Shown here in pieces: positions 44,043 through 52,183 of a DNA stretch of 64,000 nucleotides. The stretch is from assembly GCA_016286205.1 (NCBI GenBank), contig JAEESF010000008.1:40794-104793 (forward strand), given 5' to 3'. The position numbers were made by a program, and so were the translations under genes. The DNA comes from Colicola sp016286205. Its GTDB lineage: Bacteria > Bacteroidota > Bacteroidia > Bacteroidales > Paludibacteraceae. Numbering within the stretch: the stretch's first letter is position 1; each line of letters begins with the position of its first letter. The notes beneath the pieces are model-generated. The model saw only the letters and a list, made by a program, of their open reading frames with translations, had not been told where the DNA came from and made no database searches.

Positions 44043-44077
44043 CTTTTCCATGAAGGTGGAGAAGGCATCTTTTTTTT
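44043..44077 (+). terminator. Candidate riboswitch attenuator
   Basis: CTTTTCC (44043-44049) pairs with GGAGAAG (44058-44064, one G-T), followed by five bases and eight T (44070-44077). It sits between the aptamer and the transporter start, so B12 binding may cause early termination. Confidence 0.6.
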
Positions 44078-44109
44078 ATGACAAACCTATTAAAATTAGT
44101 TTACGTAAT

Positions 44110-45513
44110 ATGAAACAATTCAACGTTAAATATCATGTATTAGCTCCACTGACAATATTTGTGGTGCTTTTCCTGCTTTTTGTGCCGACTTCTTTCTTCG
44201 GCATTGATGGTCTGACCGTTGTTCAGCAGCGCACGATTGCTATTTTCTGCTACGCAGCGCTGATGTGGATGTTCGAGATTATTCCTGCTTGGGCGACCTC
44301 GGTAAGCACGGTTGTATTCCTATTGCTGGCAGTCAGCAACAAGGGACTAACCAAACCCGAAATGGGCGATTTGGTTAATTTCAAGGAACTGATGGCTGCT
44401 TTTGCCGATCCTATCATAATGCTCTTCTTGGGTGGATTTGTTCTGGCTATTGCTGCTAGTAAAGTAGGTCTCGATGTCTATCTGGCACGTATCCTACTCA
44501 AGCCTTTTGGAACAAAACCTAAATTTGTCCTACTGGGATTCTTGACACTCATCAGCATTATGTCTATGTTTATGAGCAATACCGCTACCGCAGCTATGAT
44601 GTTGGCCTTCCTCACACCGGTTTTGAAAACTCTTCCGGAGAACGGAGGGGGACGTATTAGTCTCGCATTGGCTATTCCTATCGCGGCGAACATTGGTGGT
44701 TTGGGTACACCTATTGGTACTCCTCCTAATGCTATCGCTATCGGTCAGTTAGCCTCCAATGGCATCGAAATCGGTTTTGGCGCATGGATGCTCCGTTTTG
44801 TACCGGTAGTTATCGTCATGATTCTCTTCGCTTGGCAGCTGCTCATGTTCCTTTTCCCATTCAAGGCCAAAAGCATTGAAATCAAAATTGATGGTGAGTG
44901 CAAAAGGGATTGGAAGTTCTGGACAGTTACCGTAACATTCTTCTTGACTATCCTACTCTGGATGACCGGTGAATTGACTCACCTCAATTCGAATGTAATT
45001 GCTTTGATTCCGTTCGCAGTATTCGCATTGACAGGTATCTTCTCTCAGGACGATTTTGCAAAGATTGACTGGCACGTACTGTGGATGGTCGCAGGTGGTT
45101 TTGCTCTCGGCACAGCCCTCAATAAGACTGGTTTGGCAGCATCTTTGGTCGAAGCTATTCCATTTGGATCATGGTCGGCAGTAGCAATTCTGATTATTGC
45201 AGGTCTGCTCGGATGGTTGTTGTCCAACTTCATCGCCAACTCGTCTGCTGCTAACCTATTAGTACCTATTCTGGCTGTTGTAGGTAGCGCAATGAGTGAG
45301 AACCTTGCAGGTCTTGGAGGCGTGACTACCCTATTGGTTTGTGTAGCTGCTTCTACTTCGTTCGCTATGCTCTTCCCTATCTCTACACCTCCAAATGCTA
45401 TTGCTTCTTCTACAGGTATGATCAAGACACACGATATGACCGTTGTCGGCTTGATCGTGGGTCTGCTCGGTATAGCAGTTTCGTACGCTGTATTGTTGCT
45501 ATTCCCATTCTAA
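44110..45513 (+). CDS. SLC13/DASS family carboxylate:cation transporter
   Basis: Inner-membrane transporter for di- or tricarboxylates or sulfate, with about 11 helices. The two SNT signatures are present (MSNTATAAMMLAFLTP and LLSNFIANSSAANLLVPI), along with the loop segment GLGTPIGTPPNAIA and its counterpart PISTPPNAIASS. I chose the ATG at 44110 (MKQFNVKYH) because it lies after the attenuator; the longer reading starts inside the leader. It follows a cobalamin riboswitch, so expression should fall when B12 is plentiful. Direction of transport (uptake or succinate export) cannot be read from sequence. Confidence 0.9.
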   Translation: MKQFNVKYHVLAPLTIFVVLFLLFVPTSFFGIDGLTVVQQRTIAIFCYAALMWMFEIIPAWATSVSTVVFLLLAVSNKGLTKPEMGDLVNFKELMAAFADPIIMLFLGGFVLAIAASKVGLDVYLARILLKPFGTKPKFVLLGFLTLISIMSMFMSNTATAAMMLAFLTPVLKTLPENGGGRISLALAIPIAANIGGLGTPIGTPPNAIAIGQLASNGIEIGFGAWMLRFVPVVIVMILFAWQLLMFLFPFKAKSIEIKIDGECKRDWKFWTVTVTFFLTILLWMTGELTHLNSNVIALIPFAVFALTGIFSQDDFAKIDWHVLWMVAGGFALGTALNKTGLAASLVEAIPFGSWSAVAILIIAGLLGWLLSNFIANSSAANLLVPILAVVGSAMSENLAGLGGVTTLLVCVAASTSFAMLFPISTPPNAIASSTGMIKTHDMTVVGLIVGLLGIAVSYAVLLLFPF

Positions 45514-45581
45514 CTTATTTTATTCGCCATACATAACACTCTTTTATCTTAATGTTGTCTGCAAAAAATATGTGTTATGTT

Positions 45582-45609
45582 GGAGCAGTCTTTCATGGAC
45601 TGCTCCTTT
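45582..45609 (+). terminator. Perfect 9-bp hairpin between SLC13 and porin genes
   Basis: GGAGCAGTC (45582-45590), a 7-base loop, GACTGCTCC (45598-45606), then only three T. It could be a weak terminator or an mRNA-stability element that tunes expression between the two genes. Confidence 0.6.
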
Positions 45610-45641
45610 AGCGGATAAAAATAAATGACTAAAATTGAAGT

Positions 45642-47084
45642 ATGAAACGATTGGTATTAGTTTGTTTTCTTTTTCTGACCGTAGGCAGTTATGCTCAAAC
45701 GGTGGATAGTGCGCGTATTGCTAAACAAGAGCGAATCAAAACGCATCTCAAACAACACTACAAGGTGTATGGCTTTGTGCGCAATTTCTTTGCTTACGAT
45801 AGTCGTGAGTGCCTTTCCGGAACGGCAGACCTGTACATGTATATGCCCAAGGACAATCTATGGAACCAGACAGAAGCAGAGGCTGAAGTGTCGGGTGTAC
45901 CACGCGAAGATCTGAATGCGCAAAGCACTTTCCGCTTTCTGTCCCTTACTAGCCGTGTAGGTCTGAATGTTACCGGTTATAAATGGCGAAACACTGAGTT
46001 CGGCGGTAAAATCGAAGCCGATTTCTATGCAGGCCTAAGTAAAGTTACCGGGCAGAACCACCCAGTGACAGGAACTGCACAGTTACGTCTGCGTCAAGCC
46101 TATTTGACTTTGGCGTGGGATAGTCTACCAATGAATAAGCGCGATTATGCACGTGTAGACCTTACTATTGGTCAAGCATGGCATCCTATAGCAGCAGACC
46201 TCTGCGATGCTATAGCGCTCAACAACGGTGCTCCTATCGGCCCGTTTAGCCGTACACCGCAAGTACGCATGGATGCACGTCTGGGCAAATATTTTACGTT
46301 AACCGGTACAGCATTGTGGCAAATGCAATATACATCGACCGGCCCGGAAGGTGCATCGGCCGAATATATGCTCTACGCTAAAACACCGGAGGTGTATGGT
46401 GGTCTGAGTTTCCATCACCCGTGCGGCGTAGTTATGCGTGCAGGAGTAGATGTGCTGAGTATCAAACCACGCCATCAGGGTACAGTTCTTGATGCAGGAG
46501 GCAACGAGGTAACAGTTACCGTAAAGGACCGTATCACTACTTGCTCGCCGTTTGTATATTTCATGTACAAGCACGGCGATTTCTCTATCAAAGCGAAATC
46601 TGTCTTTGCTGAATCGGGCGAACACATGAATCTAAATGGAGGTTATGGTGTGAAAGCCATCAATGCAGATGGTTCGTGGGAATATACCCCAACGCGCAAT
46701 AGTTCTTCTTGGCTCAGCATCGTCTATGGTGGCAATATCGGCCAACCTGACCAGGCGGGCACACAACATCGTTTGCAAGGTATTCTCTTCGGAGGTTATG
46801 TCCAGAATTTTGGTACCAAAGAAGCTCTACTGGATGCAGATGGAGATGGACTGGCCGATAAACTCTATTTCTGCAAGAATAGTTTTGCCAAGCTAAATCG
46901 CATGTGGCGTGTGTCGCCTACTCTGCTTTGGACGATGGGTAAATTCCAGATGGGTGTAGAGTATGAGATAACATCCGTACAATACGGAGATGGCAAGATT
47001 AGCGCCGCCAATGGATTGTCGGAGAACGGATTACACTGGGTGACCAACCACCGTGTACAATTGATGACTAAGTATAATTTTTAA
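45642..47084 (+). CDS. Outer-membrane porin-like protein
   Basis: A 480-residue predicted beta-barrel with a signal peptide (ending VGSYAQ), a short helical region (ARIAKQERIKTHLKQHYKVY), then a barrel starting GFVRNFFAYD and ending in VQLMTKYNF, a typical outer-membrane C-terminal strand. There is no TonB plug, so diffusion rather than active import is expected. The layout recalls DcaP-type carboxylate porins, which would suit the neighbouring SLC13 transporter; that match is tentative. Its 3' end overlaps the convergent GNAT gene by 17 bases. Confidence 0.72.
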   Translation: MKRLVLVCFLFLTVGSYAQTVDSARIAKQERIKTHLKQHYKVYGFVRNFFAYDSRECLSGTADLYMYMPKDNLWNQTEAEAEVSGVPREDLNAQSTFRFLSLTSRVGLNVTGYKWRNTEFGGKIEADFYAGLSKVTGQNHPVTGTAQLRLRQAYLTLAWDSLPMNKRDYARVDLTIGQAWHPIAADLCDAIALNNGAPIGPFSRTPQVRMDARLGKYFTLTGTALWQMQYTSTGPEGASAEYMLYAKTPEVYGGLSFHHPCGVVMRAGVDVLSIKPRHQGTVLDAGGNEVTVTVKDRITTCSPFVYFMYKHGDFSIKAKSVFAESGEHMNLNGGYGVKAINADGSWEYTPTRNSSSWLSIVYGGNIGQPDQAGTQHRLQGILFGGYVQNFGTKEALLDADGDGLADKLYFCKNSFAKLNRMWRVSPTLLWTMGKFQMGVEYEITSVQYGDGKISAANGLSENGLHWVTNHRVQLMTKYNF

Positions 47085-47577
47085 GCCAGATAGTAGCGGC
47101 TCCTTCTAAGGTCCAACCGGGCATTTGTGCCGTAGGCAGGTAACCCAACGAACGATAGAGAGCCGTGCAAGCCTGGTTACGATCGGCTATAACGGCATAA
47201 AGCAAACGGAGATTAAGATGACCAAAGGCATACTTTTCTAGCGCCTTTACGGCCTCCTTTCCTACTCCTTTGCTACGCGAGTCCTTCGCGACATACATGC
47301 CTATCGCAGCGCGACGATTACGCGGATCAAAATCAAAGAGGTCGATGCAACCTATGGTTGCACCGCCTTTTTTTGAATCTGTATCGTCGATTTCTTCTAT
47401 GATCAGACGTAACTGCCCATCACGATAGATATCGCCTGTGGTAGATGCGATATAATCGCGCAGATCTTGCTGTGAGAGCGGATTGTGCGTATCTGCATCA
47501 GACCATGAGGCAGCATCGTTTTCCCATTGATAGAGAAACGGCAGATCAGATGGTTCCAATTTGCGTAGTCTTATCAT
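47068..47577 (-). CDS. GNAT-family N-acetyltransferase
   Basis: A 169-residue acetyltransferase using acetyl-CoA. It begins with the common segment IRLRKLEPSDLPFLYQWEN, and the acetyl-CoA loop appears as SRSKGVGKEAVKALEKYA, followed by NLRLLYAVIADRNQACTAL and YRSLGY. This architecture resembles RimI/SpeG-like enzymes; the substrate is unknown. An 11-bp array lies between its start and the next gene upstream. Confidence 0.88.
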   Translation of the reverse strand: MIRLRKLEPSDLPFLYQWENDAASWSDADTHNPLSQQDLRDYIASTTGDIYRDGQLRLIIEEIDDTDSKKGGATIGCIDLFDFDPRNRRAAIGMYVAKDSRSKGVGKEAVKALEKYAFGHLNLRLLYAVIADRNQACTALYRSLGYLPTAQMPGWTLEGAATIWLKNYT

Positions 47578-47583
47578 TTGTTT

Positions 47584-47638
47584 TCCTCGTTTTTGTCTCG
47601 GTTCGATAGTCTGTCGTTAGTCTGTCGTTAGTCTGATT
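47584..47638 (-). repeat. 11-bp array, mixed cores (TCTCG / AGTCTGTCG)
   Basis: Read in 11-base frames from 47584, the units are TCCTCGTTTTT, GTCTCGGTTCG, ATAGTCTGTCG, TTAGTCTGTCG and TTAGTCTGATT. The period is kept through the change of core, which suggests replacement of one repeat type by another. It lies between GNAT and the HAD gene and touches the HAD stop. Confidence 0.75.
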
Positions 47639-48060
47639 TAGCTGAATAGACGGGCAAAGAATCCTTTCTTCTTAGGACGTAGGTCCTCCATATTGCCTTG
47701 CGGAGCGGGTTCCCAACATTTGCCCGAGTGAATCATATTGTATATAACTCCCCAATCTGGCAATCCGCCTAGGTTACGATCGTCAATCCAAAGGTCTGCT
47801 ACCAGTTTGCGCGCCGTATGATGTTCCGGTTCTTCCTCCGGATAATTGCTATTGATAGCATAGAATTCCAGTCCTCTATTCTTACAGTAAGTGACCGCTT
47901 CGTCCAACAATTCTCCTTCACGGACAGTCCAGAGAATAATTTGATGATGATCCTCGTCCTGAAGTTTCTTGAGCGTTTGAATAGCAAACGGTATAGGTTT
48001 TCCTATACGCGGATATTCGTGAGTTACAATTGTTCCGTCAAAATCGCAAGCGATAATCAT
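47638..48060 (-). CDS. HAD-like hydrolase (BT0820 type)
   Basis: A 140-residue HAD-fold protein. The motif ACDFDGTIVTHEYPRIGK has the nucleophile Asp; LWTVREGELLDEAVTYC is motif II-like, and ADLWIDDRNLGG supplies the acidic motif. It resembles the small Bacteroides BT0820 family, whose substrate is not established. It is the fourth gene of the relA-recR run, with an array between it and GNAT. Confidence 0.85.
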   Translation of the reverse strand: MIIACDFDGTIVTHEYPRIGKPIPFAIQTLKKLQDEDHHQIILWTVREGELLDEAVTYCKNRGLEFYAINSNYPEEEPEHHTARKLVADLWIDDRNLGGLPDWGVIYNMIHSGKCWEPAPQGNMEDLRPKKKGFFARLFS

Positions 48061-48086
48061 GTTCGTCTAGTGTTTTAGAGGTAAGA

Positions 48087-48527
48087 TTAATAGGTCTCCT
48101 GATTTTCATCCTTAGGACTCATCTCCTGTTCCAGTTTGCCAATGGTCGGTTTTGTAAAATACCATGCTATAGCAGCAATAGCAGCTACCCAGAGCATGGA
48201 GCGGTAACCGCCAAGCCAGTAGAATGCAAATATACCGAGCGGCATAGCATTGCTAACCAACAAAATACGTATAGCTGCAATCTTGAAATACTGCTTCAGC
48301 GTTTGCGGTTTGAATAGTTTGACCATATATAATCCGAAAGGAATAGTGATGAGCGCATCAAAAATCACGATATATTGCACGATTTTTCCCAGTTGGGAGA
48401 ACTTATCCAGTGGCTCGTACAAACCTTTTGAGAATGCGTAATACATAGCTGTTAGGATGATGAGCGAAACTATCATCTGAATATAATAAATCCAATGCAA
48501 GGAGCGCACTACTTGATTTTCTTCCAT
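48087..48527 (-). CDS. Small four-helix membrane protein
   Basis: A 146-residue inner-membrane protein with four hydrophobic segments (YYIQMIVSLIILTAMYYAF; IVQYIVIFDALITIPFGLYM; LLVSNAMPLGIFAFYWLG; LWVAAIAAIAWYF) and an acidic tail (EQEMSPKDENQETY). Function unknown; homologues occur next to recR in other Bacteroidetes. It sits 12 bases downstream of recR. Confidence 0.75.
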   Translation of the reverse strand: MEENQVVRSLHWIYYIQMIVSLIILTAMYYAFSKGLYEPLDKFSQLGKIVQYIVIFDALITIPFGLYMVKLFKPQTLKQYFKIAAIRILLVSNAMPLGIFAFYWLGGYRSMLWVAAIAAIAWYFTKPTIGKLEQEMSPKDENQETY

Positions 48528-48539
48528 GTGTTTGTCTTT

Positions 48540-49160
48540 TTAGTTATTATAATCAATTCGGTTGACGATAGAGCGACCAAGCGTCACTTCGTCGGTATAT
48601 TCCAGTTCATTGCCAATAGCCACACCACGAGCAATCTGCGACAATCGTGTCTGTTCGGTCAATCCGGCATTCTGCATGCGGCGGAAGATGTAGAAATTGG
48701 TGGTATCGCCTTCCATCGTAGTAGGCAAAGCCAGAATAACCTCCAGGATTCCACCTTTGGCCACACGTTCTATCAGCGAATCAATCTCCAGATCCTTTGG
48801 CCCTACTCCGTCCATCGGGGAAATAATACCTCCTAGAACATGATAAACGCCATTGTATTGGCCAGTATTCTCGATGGACATCACATCTTGGATGTTCTCT
48901 ACCACGCAGATAGTAGAATGGTCGCGATGTGTGGATGCACATATAGGACACAATTCTGTATCAGATATATTGTGACACTCACGACAGTAGATTACTTCCT
49001 TTTTCAGTTTCGTTAATGATCCGGCAAAGTTTTCTACCTCTTTGTCTGACCGACGAAGTAACTGCAGAACTAGCCTTAAGGCTGTTTTCTTGCCTACTCC
49101 TGGCAGCGAAGCCATCTGGTTGACTGCCTGTTCTAGTAATATGCTTGGATAGTCAGACAC
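48540..49160 (-). CDS. recR: Recombination mediator RecR
   Basis: Works with RecF/RecO to load RecA at gapped DNA. The N-terminal helix-hairpin-helix part (MASLPGVGKKTALRLVLQLL), the C4 zinc finger (CRECHNISD...LCPICAS) and the Toprim segment (ICVVENIQDVMSIENTG) are all present. Length of 206 residues is normal. It follows the relA-like gene by nine bases. Confidence 0.96.
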   Translation of the reverse strand: MSDYPSILLEQAVNQMASLPGVGKKTALRLVLQLLRRSDKEVENFAGSLTKLKKEVIYCRECHNISDTELCPICASTHRDHSTICVVENIQDVMSIENTGQYNGVYHVLGGIISPMDGVGPKDLEIDSLIERVAKGGILEVILALPTTMEGDTTNFYIFRRMQNAGLTEQTRLSQIARGVAIGNELEYTDEVTLGRSIVNRIDYNN

Positions 49161-49169
49161 CTTGTTTCT

Positions 49170-50612
49170 CTATTTAGTTTTGTTGGACCATCGGGCAGGA
49201 AGCATGCGATACGGGTAACGCTCGCGTATGTTTTCGGCGTTTGGACAGTCGCAACGGTGGATGCGGATACCTTTGGTAACCGATATAAAGGCAAAAATCG
49301 GGTCTCCCGGTTGAGGATTACAGCATTTGGATAGGTTGTAATCTACATTCTTGACATTCATATCCACCTCAATAGCCAATCCTTTCAGCTCGTTTTTAGG
49401 AACATACTCATGCTCCTCGCGTGGTCCTTGAACCGGAGTTTCATTCAGCGAGAGGAATACATCGCGGAGACGTAGTATATCTTCCTTCCCGGTTGCCAAC
49501 GATTGGTATAAGTCGGAAACGGCTTTGTAGCCTAACTTATTGGCCAGACGAGTTATGTCCGCTTCGCCATATTCCAGTTTCCAGTTCTTGAATCGGCGTT
49601 CAATCAGTTCTTTGCCTTCTGCAGCCGATTTGTATTCGATCTCTTTGAGCGATTGGCGAATCTTGTTTTTGGCTTTAGACGAGGCTACGAAATTCAGCCA
49701 ATCTGCATTCGGATGTTGGTTTGGAGAAGTCAGTACAAACACTTGATCTCCATTCTGTAATTGTTGACGAATAGAGACATTCTGGTTGCGAATGGTTCCT
49801 CCTACGCAATGCGCGCCGACTTCGCTATGGATTGAGTATGCAAAATCAAGAACTGTCGCACCAAACGGAAGACGACGCAAATCGCCTGTCGGAGTGAAAA
49901 CATATACATCGCTCGGACGTTGTACGATAGAACCTTTGACTCCTTTGTACGACCAGTGAGCAGCCACACCCTTCTCTGCCACTTCATCCATGCGGGTGGT
50001 ACGGATCTGCACTTCTACCCATCTTTTGTCAGGTCCGAGAACAGTGGTATGAAGCGATTCATAACCGTTCTCTTTGGGCACAGACAGCCAGTCGCGCAAT
50101 CGTTTTGGATTGGGCGGAAAGACATCGGTAATGAGCGAATAAACCTGCCAACAGTCTGATTTCTCTCGCTCAGGAGGAGAATCGAGTATGATGCGGATAG
50201 CAAACAGGTCGTAGATCCTATCTACATCGCAATGTTGCGCTTGCATCTTGTGGTAGATGGAGTGAATCGATTTAGGGCGCCCTTTGATAGTGAACGTAAA
50301 GCCTTCGGCTTTCAGTTTCTCCTCAATAGGTGCGATAAATCGTGCAATATACTCCTCTCGCTCTACCTTCTTAGCATTCAATGCATGCGCGATGTACTTG
50401 TATGTCTCGTAATCCAGGAATTTGAGCGCCAAGTCCTCCATCTCAGTCTTAATCTGGTACAGACCAAGCCGATGAGCCATAGGGGCATGCAGTGTTTGCG
50501 TTTCGCGTGCTATGTGGCGACGACGATCGCTATCCCCCTCCTGGTCCAACGTACGAAGTAGTTCCAAGCGTTGGTTCAAAATGTCATATAGGACTTTATT
50601 GCTCTCTTCCAT
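49170..50612 (-). CDS. relA: RelA/SpoT-type (p)ppGpp synthetase lacking the HD domain
   Basis: A 480-residue protein that begins where the hydrolase domain of a normal RSH protein would end (RRRHIARETQTLHAPMAHRL). The synthetase domain is intact: KGRPKSIHSIYHKM, DRIYDLFAIRII, KRLRDWLSVPKENGYESLHT, and VEVQIRTTRMDEVAEKGVAA. TGS (VYVFTPTGDLRRLPFGATV) and zinc-finger regions follow, but the C-terminal ACT domain is absent. A promoter 24 bases upstream supports the start. It should therefore synthesise but not degrade (p)ppGpp; another gene would have to provide hydrolysis. Confidence 0.88.
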   Translation of the reverse strand: MEESNKVLYDILNQRLELLRTLDQEGDSDRRRHIARETQTLHAPMAHRLGLYQIKTEMEDLALKFLDYETYKYIAHALNAKKVEREEYIARFIAPIEEKLKAEGFTFTIKGRPKSIHSIYHKMQAQHCDVDRIYDLFAIRIILDSPPEREKSDCWQVYSLITDVFPPNPKRLRDWLSVPKENGYESLHTTVLGPDKRWVEVQIRTTRMDEVAEKGVAAHWSYKGVKGSIVQRPSDVYVFTPTGDLRRLPFGATVLDFAYSIHSEVGAHCVGGTIRNQNVSIRQQLQNGDQVFVLTSPNQHPNADWLNFVASSKAKNKIRQSLKEIEYKSAAEGKELIERRFKNWKLEYGEADITRLANKLGYKAVSDLYQSLATGKEDILRLRDVFLSLNETPVQGPREEHEYVPKNELKGLAIEVDMNVKNVDYNLSKCCNPQPGDPIFAFISVTKGIRIHRCDCPNAENIRERYPYRMLPARWSNKTK

Positions 50613-50635
50613 CAGATGAATTCCAAAAATCGGGG

Positions 50636-50665
50636 CAAAGTTACGAAAAAAAATGCAAATTGCAA
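50636..50665 (-). promoter_or_regulatory. Promoter of the relA-recR run
   Basis: Minus strand TTG (50665-50663), 19 bases, TAACTTTG (50643-50636), about 24 bases before the relA start. It is back to back with the promoter at 50683-50713, and the region between is a near-palindrome (TGCAAAATAAAAT / ATTTTATTTGCA). Confidence 0.7.
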
Positions 50666-50682
50666 AATAAAATCAATTTTAT

Positions 50683-50713
50683 TTGCATATTTAGAAATTT
50701 TGTATTAATTTTG
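50683..50713 (+). promoter_or_regulatory. Promoter of the 50750 gene
   Basis: TTG at 50683-50685 (ATTTGCATAT), 20 bases, TAATTTTG at 50706-50713. Confidence 0.75.
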
Positions 50714-50749
50714 CAGCCGAAAATGTGCAATAAATAAAATCTATCTATA

Positions 50750-51511
50750 ATGAAAGCAACACGTATCCTTTTCATTTGCCTGCTAAGCATCGCAGCTTGC
50801 GCAATGGCTTATTTCTGTGTAACAAGCGTTACGACTCCTATTAAGTTTGAAGACACACGTGCCGAGCGTGAAGTGGCTGTTATCAAGAATCTGGTTGATC
50901 TGCGTACTGCAGAAGTGGAGTTCCACCACCAGAATGGCCGTTTTACGCCTAGTTACGACACCCTACTCACTTTCCTGAAGACCGCTCCAAAGAAAGAGTT
51001 GCTGAAGGAAGGAAGTTTGACGGATAAGCAATTGGAAGCTGGTCTGACAGAGCATAAAGCCGTTAAGATACTGGATGCAGCTAAGAAAAAAGCGCTGAAG
51101 AAGAATTCGTTTGAAGATAATGATGCACTCTACGCATATATCTGGGAGAACGATAAAGACGTGAAAGACAATGGTTTGCAAGGTTTCCGCCGTGATACGA
51201 TTGAGCTGAACATGCTTGAAGCTTTGTACAAAGGCGAGTATAATGCGGAGAATATTGACCAGATTACCTATATTCCTTTCAACCTGGAAGGCAAGCAATT
51301 TGAACTGGAAGTAAACAATGACTACAAGACCAGTCAAGGTATTCGTGTTCCATTGTTCGAAGCACGTGCGCCGTTTGCAAGTTATCTGGGCGACCTGAAC
51401 AAACAGGAATTGGTTAACCTGATTGACCGCGAGGAGAAACTTGAGCACTATGCCGGTTTGAAGGTGGGTGACATCATTGCTCCGAACAACAACGCAGGAA
51501 ACTGGGAGTAA
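50750..51511 (+). CDS. Exported hypothetical protein, Bacteroidetes type
   Basis: A 253-residue protein with an N-terminal signal or anchor (ILFICLLSIAACAMAYFCV) and a mainly helical body. Residues about 38-68 (AEREVAVIKNLVDLRTAEVE and FHHQNGRFTPSYDTLL) recall a pseudopilin-like helix, but no prepilin cleavage site is present. No enzymatic motif is seen. It is followed 14 bases later by rsmD and has its own promoter. Function unknown. Confidence 0.65.
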   Translation: MKATRILFICLLSIAACAMAYFCVTSVTTPIKFEDTRAEREVAVIKNLVDLRTAEVEFHHQNGRFTPSYDTLLTFLKTAPKKELLKEGSLTDKQLEAGLTEHKAVKILDAAKKKALKKNSFEDNDALYAYIWENDKDVKDNGLQGFRRDTIELNMLEALYKGEYNAENIDQITYIPFNLEGKQFELEVNNDYKTSQGIRVPLFEARAPFASYLGDLNKQELVNLIDREEKLEHYAGLKVGDIIAPNNNAGNWE

Positions 51512-51524
51512 GAAGTTTAGAGAG

Positions 51525-52055
51525 ATGCGTATAATCTCTGGAAAATACGGGGGGCGGCGATTGTCGCCCCCTAAAAATATAACCGCGAGACCGACAACCG
51601 ATTTCGCGAAAGAGAGTTTGTTCAATCTGCTGAACAATCGGATTGATTTTGAGGGGATTGATATGCTGGACCTATTTGCAGGAACAGGCGGAATGGGCAT
51701 AGAATGTGTGAGCCGCGGTGCCAGAGAAGTTACGGCTGTAGAATTGGCACATGTTCAGCAGAATTGGATAATCAGTTGTTGCAAACAACTGGGCATAAAC
51801 AATCTCACAGTCATTCGTGGCGATGTATTCAAATATTTGAACAGTTGTCATATCAAGTATGACCTAATATTTGCTGATCCGCCTTATGCCTTGGAGCAAT
51901 TGCCTACTCTGCCCGATTTAATTCTGGAGCGAGATATACTGAAACCGAATGGATGGCTAGTCGTAGAGCATGGCAAAGATACGAATTTCACGACTCATCC
52001 ACGTCACGTAGAAACGCGCCAATATGGCAGCGTACATTTCAGTTTCTTTCAGTAA
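51525..52055 (+). CDS. rsmD: 16S rRNA (guanine-966-N2) methyltransferase
   Basis: S-adenosylmethionine enzyme that methylates 16S rRNA during ribosome assembly. It begins MRIISGKYGGRRL, typical of RsmD, then TARPTTDFAKESLFNLL. The SAM-binding segment is DMLDLFAGTGGMGIE and the catalytic motif is IFADPPYAL. I chose the ATG at 51525; upstream in-frame codons lie in the previous gene. Length of 176 residues is normal. An 11-bp array follows. Confidence 0.93.
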   Translation: MRIISGKYGGRRLSPPKNITARPTTDFAKESLFNLLNNRIDFEGIDMLDLFAGTGGMGIECVSRGAREVTAVELAHVQQNWIISCCKQLGINNLTVIRGDVFKYLNSCHIKYDLIFADPPYALEQLPTLPDLILERDILKPNGWLVVEHGKDTNFTTHPRHVETRQYGSVHFSFFQ

Positions 52056-52104
52056 GAAAATTTACTCTCGTTAAGATTTTATACAAAAAGACAACCACGT
52101 AGTG

Positions 52105-52159
52105 CTCTCGTGATTGTCTCGTTTATGTCTCGGTAAAGTCTCGTCTATGTCTCGCCCAC
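52105..52159 (-). repeat. 11-bp array, five units, core GTCTCG
   Basis: [C/G]TCTCG occurs at 52105, 52116, 52127, 52138 and 52149, exactly 11 bases apart. Units such as TGATTGTCTCG and GGTAAAGTCTCG are the same as in the 23888 array, 28 kb away. It lies between the converging rsmD and manA genes. Confidence 0.87.
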
Positions 52160-52183
52160 AAAAAAGTATACGATTATTAAGAT

